From: Oscillospiraceae bacterium
GTDB taxonomy: Bacteria; Bacillota; Clostridia; Oscillospirales; Oscillospiraceae
Assembly (NCBI GenBank): GCA_017519005.1
Contig: JAFWTG010000030.1
Location: 1-34,295, forward strand
DNA: 34,295 nucleotides
Direction of reading: 5' to 3'
The notes under the pieces were generated by a model. It had not been told where the DNA came from, did not search any database, and worked only from the letters and a program-made list of their open reading frames with translations. A program made the translations under genes and the position numbers. Within the stretch, counting starts at the first letter, position 1; each line of letters starts with the position of its first letter. Positions 6,719-15,351 of the stretch are shown piece after piece.

Positions 6719-9700
6719 ATGAAAGATAATATTTCCCTTGCGGAGCTCTTCTCCGATCTGTACGCGGGAGAAGAACTCGACGAAGCCTTAAAACAGAATA
6801 CAGTGGAAAACGTCGAGCTCCGTGTCAAGGAACGGGAGATTACCGTTCGTCTGAAAAGCGAGGTCTATCTTCCCATCCCCTTGCTCTCCCGGATGGAACA
6901 GTCCGTCAAGGAGCGCTACGAGCTGAACGCCGTCTCAATCGAGCCGCGATATGAGCCCGATCTGCTCGCTTCGATGGACTTTACCGATCTGACCGGCCTG
7001 CTTTCGGGCTTCTGGCCCCCGGCCGTGGCCATGCTGGCGGGTTGCCGCTGGGAGGCGGAGGGGAGCACCCTCCACGCCCATCTGCGGGGGAACGGCCTTT
7101 CCGATCTGAAGCCCCATCTGCCCCGGGCGGAGGCCTGGCTCAGTGAAAGCTTTGGCGCTCCGGTGCGGATCGAGCTCCACGTCGGTAAGGAGCTGACTGC
7201 CGAGGAGCTCTTCGCCGAGACCAAACGAATCCGGGAGGAGGCGAAGGAGCAGAGCCCCGCGCCGACCCTCCGCAGCGCCGACGCGCCCGCCGCGGCGAAG
7301 GCCCAGCCCCAGGCCGCGGATCTGATTTTCGGCAAGCCCTTCTTCCAGGAGCCCGTCCCCATGCGGGACCTGAACGTGGACATGTTCAAGGTCTGCGTGG
7401 AGGGCGAGGTCTTCGCCATCAACCACAAGGAGCTGCCCAAGGCCAAGGCCTGGGTGGTCAGCTTCTACATGACCGACCACACGGGCTCCGTCTGCGTCAA
7501 CCAGTACATGGAGGAAACGAAGGCCAAGCCCATTCTGGAGGCCATCCACGGTCCCAACCCCAAGAAGCACAAGCCCGGCTCCTACGTCCGGGTCTTCGGC
7601 AAGGTGACGGTGAGCCGCTACGACAACGAGCTGGTGCTGCAGCCCTATTCGATCCGGGAGGTCCCCCGGCCGAGCCGGCGGGATACCGCCCCGGAAAAGC
7701 GGGTGGAGCTGCATCTGCACACCAAGATGTCCGCAATGGACGCCCTCACCGATACCGCCGAGGCCATCGCCCGGGCGGCGGCCTGGGGCCACAAGGCCCT
7801 GGCCATCACCGACCACGGCGTAACCCACTCCTTCACCGACGCTCTGGCCAACTCCAAAACCAAGGTGGCCGGTACCGACGAGCCCATCAAGCTGCTCTAC
7901 GGCTGCGAGGGCTACTTCATCAACGACGTGGACCTGGACGCCACTCCGGAGAGCACGAAGAGCTTCCGGACCTGCGTCTTCGGGGAGGGCGACGCCCCCC
8001 TGAACGGGGAGTTCGTGGCCTTTGACGTGGAGGCCACCGGCCTGTCCCCGGAGCGGGACCGGCTCATCGAGATCGGCGCGGCCCGGATGCGGGGCGATCA
8101 GGTGCTGGAGACCTTCAACAGCTTCGTGGACCCCCAGCGTCCGCTGCCGGACAATATCGTGGAGCTCACCGGCATCACCGACGAGATGCTGGAGGGCGCG
8201 CCCTCGGAGCGGGAGGCCCTGGAGGGCTTCCTGGCCTTCTGCGGGGAGCTGCCCCTGGTGGCCCACAACGCCAACTATGACCTGAGCATGATGAAGGCTG
8301 CCTGCCGCCGCCTGAATCTGCCCTTCCATCCCACCTGCGCCGACACGCTGGGCCTGGCCTACGACCTGCTGCCCCAGTTCACCAAGCGCAAGCTGGACGT
8401 GCTGGCGGAGTACTTCGAGCTGCCGGACTTTGCCCACCACCGGGCCACCGACGACGCCGTCACCTGCGGCCTGCTCTACGACCGCTTTGCCCGGATGCTG
8501 CTGGACCGGGGCGTGGACCGGCTCCGCGCCGTCAACCACGCGGCGGCCACCATGGACTTCGGCTCTCGCCCCACCCCCAAGGACCGGCGCATCCACCATA
8601 TCATTCTCTTCGCCAAGAATTCCCTGGGTCTGCGGAATCTCTACCGCCTGATCTCCTTCTCCAACCTCTACTACTTCCACGCCCGCCGGGGCGGCAACGG
8701 GGCTCCCGTCATCCCCAAGTCGGAGCTTCTGCGCTGGCGGGAGGGGCTGATCGTGGGCTCCGCCTGCGAGGCCGGCGAGCTGTTTACCGCCATCGTGGCG
8801 AAGAAGCCCTGGGAGGAGCTGAAGCGCATCGCGGAATTCTACGACTTTCTGGAGGTCCAGCCCCTGTCCAACAACCGCTTCATGCTGCAAAACGGCATGG
8901 CGCAGTCCGAGGAGGAGCTGAAGGATTTCAACCGCACGGTGGTTCGCCTGGGCGAGGCGCTGGACAGGCCCGTCTGCGCCACCGGCGACGTCCACTTCCT
9001 GGACCCGGAGGACGAGGTCTTCCGCCGCATTCTCCTGGCCTCCAAGGGCTTCGACGACTGCGACCGGCCAAACCCGCTCTATTTCCGCACCACCGACGAG
9101 ATGCTGGAGGAATTCTCCTATCTGGGCCGGGAAAAGGCCCACGAGATCGTGGTGAAGAACACGAACCTGATTGCGGATATGTGCGACTGGGTCCGGCCTC
9201 TGCCCCACAACCTCTACGCTCCCAAAATCGAAAACTCCGTGGAGGACCTGAAATCCCTGGTCTACGGCAAGCTCCGCCGGCTCTACGGCGAGCACCCGCC
9301 GGAGCTGATTACCAAGCGGGTGGAGACCGAGCTGGGCGACATCATCAACTGCCACTACGACGTCATCTATATCTCCGCGCAGAAGCTGGTGCTGAACTCC
9401 CTGGAGCACGGCTATCTGGTGGGCTCCCGGGGCTCCGTGGGCTCCTCCCTGGTGGCCTTCCTCTCCGGCATCACGGAGGTCAACTCTCTGCCGCCGCACT
9501 ACCGCTGTCCCAACCCGGCCTGCAAGTACACCACCTTTGAAGTGCCGGAGGGCTGCAAGTGCGGCGCGGACCTGCCGGACGCGGTCTGCCCCAAGTGCGG
9601 CGCGAAATTTGAAAAGGACGGCTTTGCCATCCCCTTTGAGACCTTCCTGGGCTTCGGCGGCGACAAGGTCCCCGATATCGACCTGAATTTCTCCGGCGAA

Positions 9701-11104
9701 TACCAGGCCAAGGCCCACGCCTACTGTGTGGAGATGTTCGGCAAGTCCCACGTCTTCCGGGCCGGCACCATTGGCGACGTGGCGGAAAAGACCGCCTTCG
9801 GCTACGTGAAGAAATACCTGGCCGAGCGGGACCAAAAGGCCAGCCGCGCCGAGGAGACCCGCCTTGCCACAGGTTGCGTGGGCGTGAAGCGCACCTCCGG
9901 CCAGCACCCGGGCGGCCTGGTGGTCATCCCCCAGGAGAACCAGATCTGGGACTTTTGCCCGGTCCAGCACCCGGCGGACGACCACGAATCCGAGTGGATC
10001 ACCACCCACTACGACTATCACCCCATGGAGGAGAACCTGCTGAAGCTGGATATGCTGGGCCACGACGACCCCACCATGATCCGCATGCTCCAGGATATGA
10101 CCGGGGTGGACCCCCAGAAGATCCCCCTGGACGACAAGGACACCATGTCCATCTTCACCTCCTCCAAGGTCCTTGGCTATGAGGACGACCCGATCTTAGG
10201 CGAGACCGGGGCCGTGGGCATTCCCGAGTTCGGCACCGGCTTCACCCGGGGTATGCTCAAGGAGACCCAGCCCACCCAGTTCGACGTGCTGATCCGCCTC
10301 TCCGGCTTTTCCCACGGCACCGACGTCTGGCTGGGCAACGCCCGGGATCTGATCCTCTCCAAGACCGCCTCCGTCTCCCAGGCCATCGGCTGCCGCGACG
10401 ACATCATGAACTATCTGATCTCCTGCGGGATGCCGGACAAGCGCTCCTTCAAGATCATGGAGGCGGTGCGAAAGGGGAGAGGCCTGCCCGACGGCGCCGA
10501 GGAGGAGATGAGGGCCGCCGGTGTGCCGGACTGGTACATCGGCTCCTGCAAGAAGATCAAATATCTCTTCCCCAAGGCTCACGCGGCGGCCTACGTGATG
10601 ATGGCCTTCCGCATCGCCTGGTTCAAGGTCCACGAGCCTCTGGCCTTCTACGCGGCCTATTTCTACCGCCGCAGCCAGAAGGGCGGCTTCGACGCCTCCC
10701 TGATGTGCAAGGGCAAGGACGAGTGCCTGGCGGCCATCCAAGCCATTCAGAACATGGAGAACGCCACGGACAAGGACGATCAGCTCCTGACCACCCTGGA
10801 GGTGGTCTACGAGTTCTATCTCCGGGGCTTCGATTTTCTGCCCCTGTCGGTCTACGAGTCCGACGCGCTGAAATTCCTGCCCAAGGACGGTAAGCTCCTG
10901 CCGCCCTTCGTGGCCATCGGCGGCCTGGGCGAGAACGCGGCCAAGGACATCGCCGACGGCCGCCGGGGCAAGACCTTCATCTCCATTGAGGAATTCTGCG
11001 CTGCCTGCCCGAAGGTCTCCCAGGCCCACGTGGACGCGCTCCGCGCCGCCGGCGCCTTCGGAGATCTGCCGGCCACCAGCCAGGTGAGCATGTTTGATAT
11101 GTGA
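6719..11104 (+). CDS. polC: DNA polymerase III alpha subunit, PolC type
   Basis: PolC is the replicative polymerase of low-GC Gram-positives and carries its own proofreading exonuclease. In this 1461-residue protein the order is: N-terminal domain, OB fold (about residues 225-320), PHP domain beginning at [14 protein letters not shown] (about 328), DEDDh exonuclease inserted in PHP ([16 protein letters not shown], about 432, through [10 protein letters not shown]), then the polymerase core. A zinc-binding module has four Cys pairs around 927-962. The catalytic acidic pair is in PDIDLNF (about 987), followed by HPGGLVV and [11 protein letters not shown] (about 1109). Length matches PolC (about 1440 residues). 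No good Shine-Dalgarno precedes the ATG at 6719, but no better start exists until residue 59. The next gene, udp, begins 34 bp after the stop. Confidence 0.97.
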   Translation: MKDNISLAELFSDLYAGEELDEALKQNTVENVELRVKEREITVRLKSEVYLPIPLLSRMEQSVKERYELNAVSIEPRYEPDLLASMDFTDLTGLLSGFWPPAVAMLAGCRWEAEGSTLHAHLRGNGLSDLKPHLPRAEAWLSESFGAPVRIELHVGKELTAEELFAETKRIREEAKEQSPAPTLRSADAPAAAKAQPQAADLIFGKPFFQEPVPMRDLNVDMFKVCVEGEVFAINHKELPKAKAWVVSFYMTDHTGSVCVNQYMEETKAKPILEAIHGPNPKKHKPGSYVRVFGKVTVSRYDNELVLQPYSIREVPRPSRRDTAPEKRVELHLHTKMSAMDALTDTAEAIARAAAWGHKALAITDHGVTHSFTDALANSKTKVAGTDEPIKLLYGCEGYFINDVDLDATPESTKSFRTCVFGEGDAPLNGEFVAFDVEATGLSPERDRLIEIGAARMRGDQVLETFNSFVDPQRPLPDNIVELTGITDEMLEGAPSEREALEGFLAFCGELPLVAHNANYDLSMMKAACRRLNLPFHPTCADTLGLAYDLLPQFTKRKLDVLAEYFELPDFAHHRATDDAVTCGLLYDRFARMLLDRGVDRLRAVNHAAATMDFGSRPTPKDRRIHHIILFAKNSLGLRNLYRLISFSNLYYFHARRGGNGAPVIPKSELLRWREGLIVGSACEAGELFTAIVAKKPWEELKRIAEFYDFLEVQPLSNNRFMLQNGMAQSEEELKDFNRTVVRLGEALDRPVCATGDVHFLDPEDEVFRRILLASKGFDDCDRPNPLYFRTTDEMLEEFSYLGREKAHEIVVKNTNLIADMCDWVRPLPHNLYAPKIENSVEDLKSLVYGKLRRLYGEHPPELITKRVETELGDIINCHYDVIYISAQKLVLNSLEHGYLVGSRGSVGSSLVAFLSGITEVNSLPPHYRCPNPACKYTTFEVPEGCKCGADLPDAVCPKCGAKFEKDGFAIPFETFLGFGGDKVPDIDLNFSGEYQAKAHAYCVEMFGKSHVFRAGTIGDVAEKTAFGYVKKYLAERDQKASRAEETRLATGCVGVKRTSGQHPGGLVVIPQENQIWDFCPVQHPADDHESEWITTHYDYHPMEENLLKLDMLGHDDPTMIRMLQDMTGVDPQKIPLDDKDTMSIFTSSKVLGYEDDPILGETGAVGIPEFGTGFTRGMLKETQPTQFDVLIRLSGFSHGTDVWLGNARDLILSKTASVSQAIGCRDDIMNYLISCGMPDKRSFKIMEAVRKGRGLPDGAEEEMRAAGVPDWYIGSCKKIKYLFPKAHAAAYVMMAFRIAWFKVHEPLAFYAAYFYRRSQKGGFDASLMCKGKDECLAAIQAIQNMENATDKDDQLLTTLEVVYEFYLRGFDFLPLSVYESDALKFLPKDGKLLPPFVAIGGLGENAAKDIADGRRGKTFISIEEFCAACPKVSQAHVDALRAAGAFGDLPATSQVSMFDM

Positions 11105-11138
11105 GCAAATCCTGAATTATCATGAAAGGGTGACCAAT

Positions 11139-11906
11139 ATGCAACAGCTTGACAAGCAATTCCATATCCACTGCGTCGAGGGGGACGTGGGCCGCTACGT
11201 GATCCTGCCCGGCGACCCGGGCCGCTGCGCTTCCATTGCCGCCCTCTTTGACGACGCCCATCACGTGGGCCAGAACCGGGAGTACAACGTCTACACCGGT
11301 TATCTGCTGGGTGAGAAGGTCTCGGTCTGCTCCACCGGCATCGGCGGCCCCTCCGCCTCCATCGCCATGGAGGAGCTCCACAACATCGGCGCGGACACCT
11401 TCATCCGTACCGGCACCTGCGGCGGCATCAACCTGAAGGTCAAGTCCGGCGACATCGTGGTGGCCACCGGCGCCATCCGCTTCGAGCACACCTCCCGGGA
11501 GTACGCCCCCCTGGAGTACCCTGCCGTGGCGAACCTGGACGTGACCCTGGCCCTGCGGGACGCGGCCCTGGCCCTGGGAAAGACCACCCACGTGGGCGTG
11601 GTCCAGTGCAAGGACGCCTTCTACGGCCAGCACAGCCCCCACAAGATGCCCGTCTCTTACGAGCTGCTGAACAAGTGGGAGGCCTGGAAAAAGCTGGGGG
11701 TCCTGGCCTCCGAGATGGAGTCCGCGGCCCTCTTCGTGGTGGCCGACGCCCTGGGCGTCCGCTGCGGCTCCTGCTTCCACGTAATCTGGAACCAGGAGCG
11801 GGAGGCCGCCGGACTGGACCAGACCATGAACGAGGACACCTCCGCCTCCGTCCGCGTCTCCGTCGAAGCCCTCAAACGCCTCATCGCTCAGGACAAAGGC
11901 CTGTAA
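11139..11906 (+). CDS. udp: Uridine phosphorylase
   Basis: This phosphorolytic enzyme splits uridine to uracil and ribose-1-phosphate. The 255-residue protein has the PNP/UDP fold signatures: the phosphate-binding GDPGR near residue 28, [24 protein letters not shown], and SEMESAALF with the ribose-binding Met-Glu pair. I chose ATG 11139, preceded by GAAAGGGTGACC. The frame stays open upstream only by overlapping the end of polC. The 34-bp distance to polC suggests co-transcription with the replication gene, an unusual partner. The purine nucleoside phosphorylase DeoD is the closest alternative, but the overall pattern fits uridine phosphorylase better. Confidence 0.88.
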   Translation: MQQLDKQFHIHCVEGDVGRYVILPGDPGRCASIAALFDDAHHVGQNREYNVYTGYLLGEKVSVCSTGIGGPSASIAMEELHNIGADTFIRTGTCGGINLKVKSGDIVVATGAIRFEHTSREYAPLEYPAVANLDVTLALRDAALALGKTTHVGVVQCKDAFYGQHSPHKMPVSYELLNKWEAWKKLGVLASEMESAALFVVADALGVRCGSCFHVIWNQEREAAGLDQTMNEDTSASVRVSVEALKRLIAQDKGL

Positions 11907-11964
11907 GCGCAAACAGAACGAGACGGGAAGTCCATCGACTTCCCGTCTCGTTCTGTTTGCGCTT
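11905..11964. terminator. Bidirectional terminator with a 28-bp perfect stem
   Basis: Bases 11905-11932 and 11937-11964 are exact inverted copies with a CATC loop. The left arm starts inside the udp stop codon, and the right arm ends 3 bp before the stop of the convergent minus-strand gene. T-richness after the stem is modest on both strands. The length of the perfect stem is remarkable. Confidence 0.8.
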
Positions 11965-11967
11965 GTA

Positions 11968-12951
11968 TTATTCCAGCAGCATGTCCGTAAAGTCCATCAG
12001 CGGACCGTACAGACGGTGGGCCTCCCGCTTGAGCTGGGGGAAGCAGAAGGGACAAAGGGGCTCCCAGCGGCGGTTGAAGGAGCGGCGGCGGATCAGGATG
12101 TGGATGCAGCCCCGGCGGAAAATGACGCTGAAATCGGGGTAACGCTCCGTCATGGCCAGCAGCTTTTCCGCCATCTCCACGGTGATGAGACTGCGGAAGT
12201 CCTCGGGGGAGTCGGCAAAGCAGCGGAACTGCTGGGCCAGACCCTCGTGATCCGGCTGAAGCTCCACCATTTTTTTGGCCATGCCCCGGTGGGAGAAGCG
12301 ATTTTTCGTCTCGCGGCACTCCAGGATCACCGTCCCCTCAAAGTCCACGTTGAGCCGGATGGTCAGCCATTGACCGCGGACCTTGACCTTATGGCTGGTG
12401 TAATCGTCGGCGTAGACGCCGCCGCAGACAATCTCCTGCGCGGCCACCCAGCAGTCCCGGTAGAGCCCCTCCAGCCGGTTTGCGGTATAGTAGCGCTCCA
12501 CCTTGTTCAGGAGGTTCACGTCGCAGAGCGTCTCCTCCACGGCGCTGCGCCGCTTGGCCTCATAGGAGAGGTCGGAGAAGGTCTGCTCCAGCACCTCGGG
12601 CATATAGCGCTGCTTGAAGCTCCGCTCCAGCCGACGCATCCCCAGCCGGGCCAGCGTGAAGGCGGCGAACCCGGCTGCCAGCAGGATCCCGCTTCGGATC
12701 AGCAGGGCCACGGCGGTCTTGCCGCTCATGCCGGTGGCAAAGAAGCGGAGATATTTGCCGGCAAAGGCCACCCGCTCCGGCAGACCGTCGGCAATCTCGG
12801 GCAGCAGATTGGGGTCAAAGGCGGCGAGCACGTATTGGATCGCGTACCAGAGTACCTTGACCGTGGCGTAGCCGATCAGCGCTACGCAGGCCAGCTCCGC
12901 CAGCAGCAGAAGCACCTTCCCGGCCTCGTACAGTACCATGCGTCTTGTCAT
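11968..12951 (-). CDS. DUF3137-like membrane protein
   Basis: This 327-residue protein has two hydrophobic helices near the N terminus (about residues 10-40 and 80-105) followed by a long soluble domain. The soluble part carries a beta-rich stretch (VKVRGQWLTIRLNVDFEG) and later a segment ending FRRGCIHILI. This resembles the DUF3137 pattern, in which a short basic TM region precedes a domain of unknown function. I infer this family from pattern memory only. No catalytic motif is visible. The ATG at 12951 follows GGAGG with an 8-nt spacer. It lies downstream of hpf on the same strand, 141 bp away, and may be read through from it. Confidence 0.7.
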   Translation of the reverse strand: MTRRMVLYEAGKVLLLLAELACVALIGYATVKVLWYAIQYVLAAFDPNLLPEIADGLPERVAFAGKYLRFFATGMSGKTAVALLIRSGILLAAGFAAFTLARLGMRRLERSFKQRYMPEVLEQTFSDLSYEAKRRSAVEETLCDVNLLNKVERYYTANRLEGLYRDCWVAAQEIVCGGVYADDYTSHKVKVRGQWLTIRLNVDFEGTVILECRETKNRFSHRGMAKKMVELQPDHEGLAQQFRCFADSPEDFRSLITVEMAEKLLAMTERYPDFSVIFRRGCIHILIRRRSFNRRWEPLCPFCFPQLKREAHRLYGPLMDFTDMLLE

Positions 12952-12993
12952 AGGCGAGTCCTCCGATGGGGGAGTGGTAATGAGTCATACAAG

Positions 12994-13019
12994 CTGGGGT
13001 ACGGCGAACCGTACCCCAG
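12994..13019. terminator. Perfect 11-bp hairpin between hpf and the DUF3137-like gene
   Basis: CTGGGGTACGG (12994-13004) and CCGTACCCCAG (13009-13019) enclose CGAA; read on the minus strand the loop is TTCG. There is no proper T-tract on either side, so it may be an mRNA-stabilising hairpin or a leaky terminator downstream of hpf. Confidence 0.5.
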
Positions 13020-13065
13020 GGTGTTCAAGCATTTGAAACGATTCCTGCCAACAGACTGTCCTGTG

Positions 13066-13088
13066 ATACTGTTATGGGATAACAGTAT
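13066..13088. other. Perfect 10-bp hairpin directly after hpf
   Basis: ATACTGTTAT (13066-13075) and ATAACAGTAT (13079-13088) flank GGG, a few bases downstream of the hpf stop in the minus direction. It lacks a T-tract. With the second hairpin at 12994-13019 it could form a two-hairpin mRNA 3' structure. Confidence 0.45.
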
Positions 13089-13092
13089 TATA

Positions 13093-13635
13093 TCAACGAA
13101 CGTCCTCCAGAAGACCGTAGTCGCCGTCGTTCCGCCGGTAGACGACCGCAAAGGCGCCCTCGGCGTCCTCGTCACGGAAGGCAAAGAAGTTGTGACCCAG
13201 CAGATTCATCTGCAGAATGGCCTCGTCGCGGCTCATGGGCATCATGGTGAATTCCTTGATTCTGATGAGCTTATAGTCCTCGGTATCCTCCACGTCGGGG
13301 ACGAAGGAGGTGGCGTTCTCCGCGCTGCGGACGAACGCATCCTGACGGATTCTGCGGGCCAGGCGGGTCTTGTTCTTACGGATCTGACGTTCAATGTCGG
13401 AGACGGCTGCATCGACGGAGGCGTACATGTCGGAGGTGCTTTCGCTGGCGCGGAAGTACATGTTGGAGGCATGTACGGTCAGCTCGACCTTGTTGCGGTT
13501 TTTCTCGACGGAAAAAGCGACAAAGGCTTCTGCGTCATCCCGGAAATAGCGGTCCAGCTTGGAGACCTTCTTTTCGGCATAGGCGTGAACGCTCTGCGGA
13601 AGGGAGACCTTCTTCTCGTTGATCTGGATTTTCAT
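13093..13635 (-). CDS. hpf: Ribosome hibernation promoting factor, long form
   Basis: Long HPF binds the 30S subunit and dimerises 70S ribosomes into inactive 100S particles when growth slows. The 180-residue protein has the N-terminal ribosome-binding domain (about residues 1-100; MKIQINEKKVSLPQSV at its start, AFVAFSVEKNRNKVELTV within it). A variable linker follows, then the C-terminal dimerisation domain (about 122-178) with KEFTMMPMSRDEAILQMNLLGH and FFAFRDEDA. It has the two-domain long-form architecture typical of Firmicutes. AAAGGAG lies 9 nt before the ATG. A strong sigma-A promoter stands at 13689-13716. Confidence 0.96.
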   Translation of the reverse strand: MKIQINEKKVSLPQSVHAYAEKKVSKLDRYFRDDAEAFVAFSVEKNRNKVELTVHASNMYFRASESTSDMYASVDAAVSDIERQIRKNKTRLARRIRQDAFVRSAENATSFVPDVEDTEDYKLIRIKEFTMMPMSRDEAILQMNLLGHNFFAFRDEDAEGAFAVVYRRNDGDYGLLEDVR

Positions 13636-13688
13636 ATTGCGTCGCTCCTTTCAAGTGCTCTGAGAAGCCTGCTGGCTCCTCTGGTATT

Positions 13689-13716
13689 ATTATACCACAA
13701 ATCACGGCATAATCAA
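13689..13716 (-). promoter_or_regulatory. Sigma-A-type promoter for hpf
   Basis: On the minus strand a -35 TTGATT (13716-13711), a 16-bp spacer and a perfect TATAAT (13694-13689) preceded by TGG form an extended -10 promoter. No stress-sigma sequence was evident. Confidence 0.75.
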
Positions 13717-13719
13717 GGA

Positions 13720-14060
13720 GAAATTTAGGGATTAAGGAATAGGGATTAAGGATTAGGGGAACCCGCCCGTAGCGGCGAGCATTGCTCGCCACGGATACCC
13801 CGCACGGATCAGGGATTAAGGATCAAGGATCAGGGATCAGGGTGAGGAAAGGGAACAGGGCCGCCTGTAGGGGCGGTCATTGACCGCCCGCCGTACCCCG
13901 CACGGACGAGGGAACGGGGAACAGAGAACAGGGAACAGGGAACAGGGAACAGGGAACAGGGAACAGACCCGCCCGTAGGGGGCGGCGTCCTCGACGCCCC
14001 GTTCTTCTCAATAAAAGAACAGGGAACAGGGACCAGGGAACAGACAAGCCCGCGGGGGCC
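13720..14060. repeat. Repeat-dense intergenic island with three hairpins and GGGAACA tandem words
   Basis: About 340 bp without a gene. Degenerate GGATTAAGGATCAGG-type words (13728-13850) give way to GGGAACA words (13850-14045), including at least six consecutive 8-9 bp copies around 13929-13966. Three hairpins are embedded: GGCGAGCATTGCTCGCC (13774-13790), GGGCGGTCATTGACCGCCC (13871-13889) and a GGGGCGTCGAGG-type stem (about 13979-14000). The first two are each followed by TACCCCGCACGGA (13796-13808, 13894-13906). I see no coding potential. Confidence 0.8.
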
Positions 14061-14075
14061 GTTCCGGGCAGCCGG

Positions 14076-14615
14076 TCAGTTCTCCGCTTCCGCTTCGTCC
14101 TTTGCCAGCAGAGTCTCCGTAATCAACTGGTACAGCTTGTCCGCTCTGGCGGGAAAGGCCTTGGTCAAAAACGCCGCCTGTCGTGGAGAGGGACAGGCGT
14201 ATTCCAGGGTGAAGAGATTGCCCAGCTCGTCGTCCAGGTGCATCACGGCCAGAGCCTCGCCGTTGGGCTGCTCCAGAATTTCCGTGCGCACGAAGCTCTG
14301 CCGCCGGACCTCCCGGTTGAAGCGCTCCACCGCGCGGGACGCCCGCTGCTGTACGGGAAAGGCCAGGGAGTCCTTGGTGATCTTCGCCGTCTCGCGGCCC
14401 TTTTCAGTGATAACGTAGCCACCCTCGGTCTCGGTCAGATGTCCGGATTCCACCATCTGCGGCACCGCCTGCATCACGTCGAAGTAGCTCAGCTTGTCAT
14501 CCTGGAGGCAGAGCTCATAGAGAGCCTGCGTGTCTACAGGATAGAGCAGCTTATCCGTAATATACAAAATCAGGAGCTTTACGTCCAGCATATCGTTGAT
14601 AAAGCCGTGGGGCAT
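14076..14615 (-). CDS. DUF4364 family protein (winged-helix-like regulator)
   Basis: This 179-residue protein opens with DVKLLILYITDKLLYPV, followed by a helix-turn-helix-like stretch (about residues 27-60: ALYELCLQDDKLSYFDVMQ) and a wing (GGYVITEKG). This is the N-terminal pattern of DUF4364, a family common in Clostridia. The remaining alpha/beta domain has no recognised motif. The role is unknown; DNA binding is inference from the N-terminal fold pattern. The ATG at 14615 follows GGAGGTGTTCCC. It has its own promoter at 14644-14672. The gene ends at the edge of the repeat island, and I saw no clear terminator. Confidence 0.82.
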   Translation of the reverse strand: MPHGFINDMLDVKLLILYITDKLLYPVDTQALYELCLQDDKLSYFDVMQAVPQMVESGHLTETEGGYVITEKGRETAKITKDSLAFPVQQRASRAVERFNREVRRQSFVRTEILEQPNGEALAVMHLDDELGNLFTLEYACPSPRQAAFLTKAFPARADKLYQLITETLLAKDEAEAEN

Positions 14616-14643
14616 GGGAACACCTCCTTCAAAGAGTCATTCT

Positions 14644-14672
14644 ATTATACACCAAAATCCCGTGAATTACAA
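14644..14672 (-). promoter_or_regulatory. Sigma-A-type promoter for the DUF4364 gene
   Basis: On the minus strand TTGTAA (14672-14667), a 17-bp spacer and a perfect TATAAT (14649-14644) precede the gene, with a leader of about 20 nt. Confidence 0.75.
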
Positions 14673-14721
14673 GCCCCGCGCAAAGAAACGCAGCAAATCG
14701 CGATTGATTTTCCGGGAGCGC

Positions 14722-14766
14722 AAAACGCCGGGACCCCGTCGGCTTGACGGGTCCCGGCGTTTTTTT
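14722..14766 (-). terminator. Terminator after yajC (hairpin with T-tracts on both strands)
   Basis: ACGCCGGGACCC pairs with GGGTCCCGGCGT, with the inner GTC/GAC pair extending the stem. The plus strand has seven T after the stem and the minus strand reads TTTTG, so it can work in both directions. In the minus direction it lies just after yajC. Confidence 0.85.
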
Positions 14767-14779
14767 CGGTCCGATGCGC

Positions 14780-15187
14780 TCAGTTGAGCCCGGACTTCTT
14801 TTCCGCCTTGGCGCGGGCCTTTTCTTCCTTGGCCTTCTGCGCGGCCTCCTTGGCCTCGGCAGCGCGCTTGGCCTTTTCCTTTTCCGCGGTGTCGTTGGTC
14901 ATAACGGCCCACTTCTGCAGCTCCATGCGGACCTGATCCTCGCCGGTCTCAATGACGATCTTCTCGTCTTTGATGTCCACGATTTTGCCGATAATACCGC
15001 CGATGGTGGTGATCTTGTCGCCCCGGTGCAGAGAGTTGCGAAGCGCCTCCGCGTCCTTCTTCTTCTTGTTCTCCGGACGGAGGATCATGAAGTAGAAGAT
15101 GGCGATGAACACCGCGATCATAATGAGCATGTAGGGACCGCCGAACAGACCGCCGGCCTGGTCCTGCGTCAGGATAAGGTGAGTCAT
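14780..15187 (-). CDS. yajC: Preprotein translocase subunit YajC
   Basis: YajC is a small accessory of the SecDF-YajC complex at the Sec translocon. The 135-residue protein has one N-terminal transmembrane helix (about residues 18-36) followed by the family hallmark FMILRPENKKKK. A compact domain follows with LHRGDKITTIGGIIGKI, then a Lys/Ala/Glu-rich charged C-terminal tail of about 38 residues. The tail (SEKEKAKRAAEAKEAAQK-like) is longer than in many homologues and likely helical. The ATG follows GGAGGTAATCCT. Tgt and QueA upstream on the same strand reproduce the widespread queA-tgt-yajC order, although yajC also has its own promoter here. secD and secF are not in the window. Confidence 0.94.
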   Translation of the reverse strand: MTHLILTQDQAGGLFGGPYMLIMIAVFIAIFYFMILRPENKKKKDAEALRNSLHRGDKITTIGGIIGKIVDIKDEKIVIETGEDQVRMELQKWAVMTNDTAEKEKAKRAAEAKEAAQKAKEEKARAKAEKKSGLN

Positions 15188-15216
15188 AGGATTACCTCCG
15201 TTTTGAAATCTTGTAT

Positions 15217-15245
15217 ATTATACACGGGACTTGCTGAGATTGCAA
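15217..15245 (-). promoter_or_regulatory. Sigma-A-type promoter for yajC
   Basis: On the minus strand TTGCAA (15245-15240), a 17-bp spacer and a perfect TATAAT (15222-15217) lie in the 164-bp tgt-yajC gap. No convincing terminator separates tgt from this promoter. Confidence 0.72.
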
Positions 15246-15351
15246 GCAGAATTTCGCCTTTTTCGGCCCTGTTCCGGAAATCGTACGAATCCTTGCCCGA
15301 GAAGCTCGGTTTTCGCCGGAACGAATCGAAGCATTTCGTCAAATAGTTGGA

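Noticed and set aside
6935-10063. A 1042-codon open frame on the minus strand antisense to polC, and similar long antisense frames over most genes
   Set aside because: These are shadows caused by high GC at third positions. They lack ribosome sites and family motifs, and the opposite strand is clearly the real gene.
12016-13728. A 570-codon plus-strand frame over the DUF3137-like gene and hpf
   Set aside because: It covers two recognisable minus-strand genes and the hairpins between them; its composition is that of a translated antisense strand.
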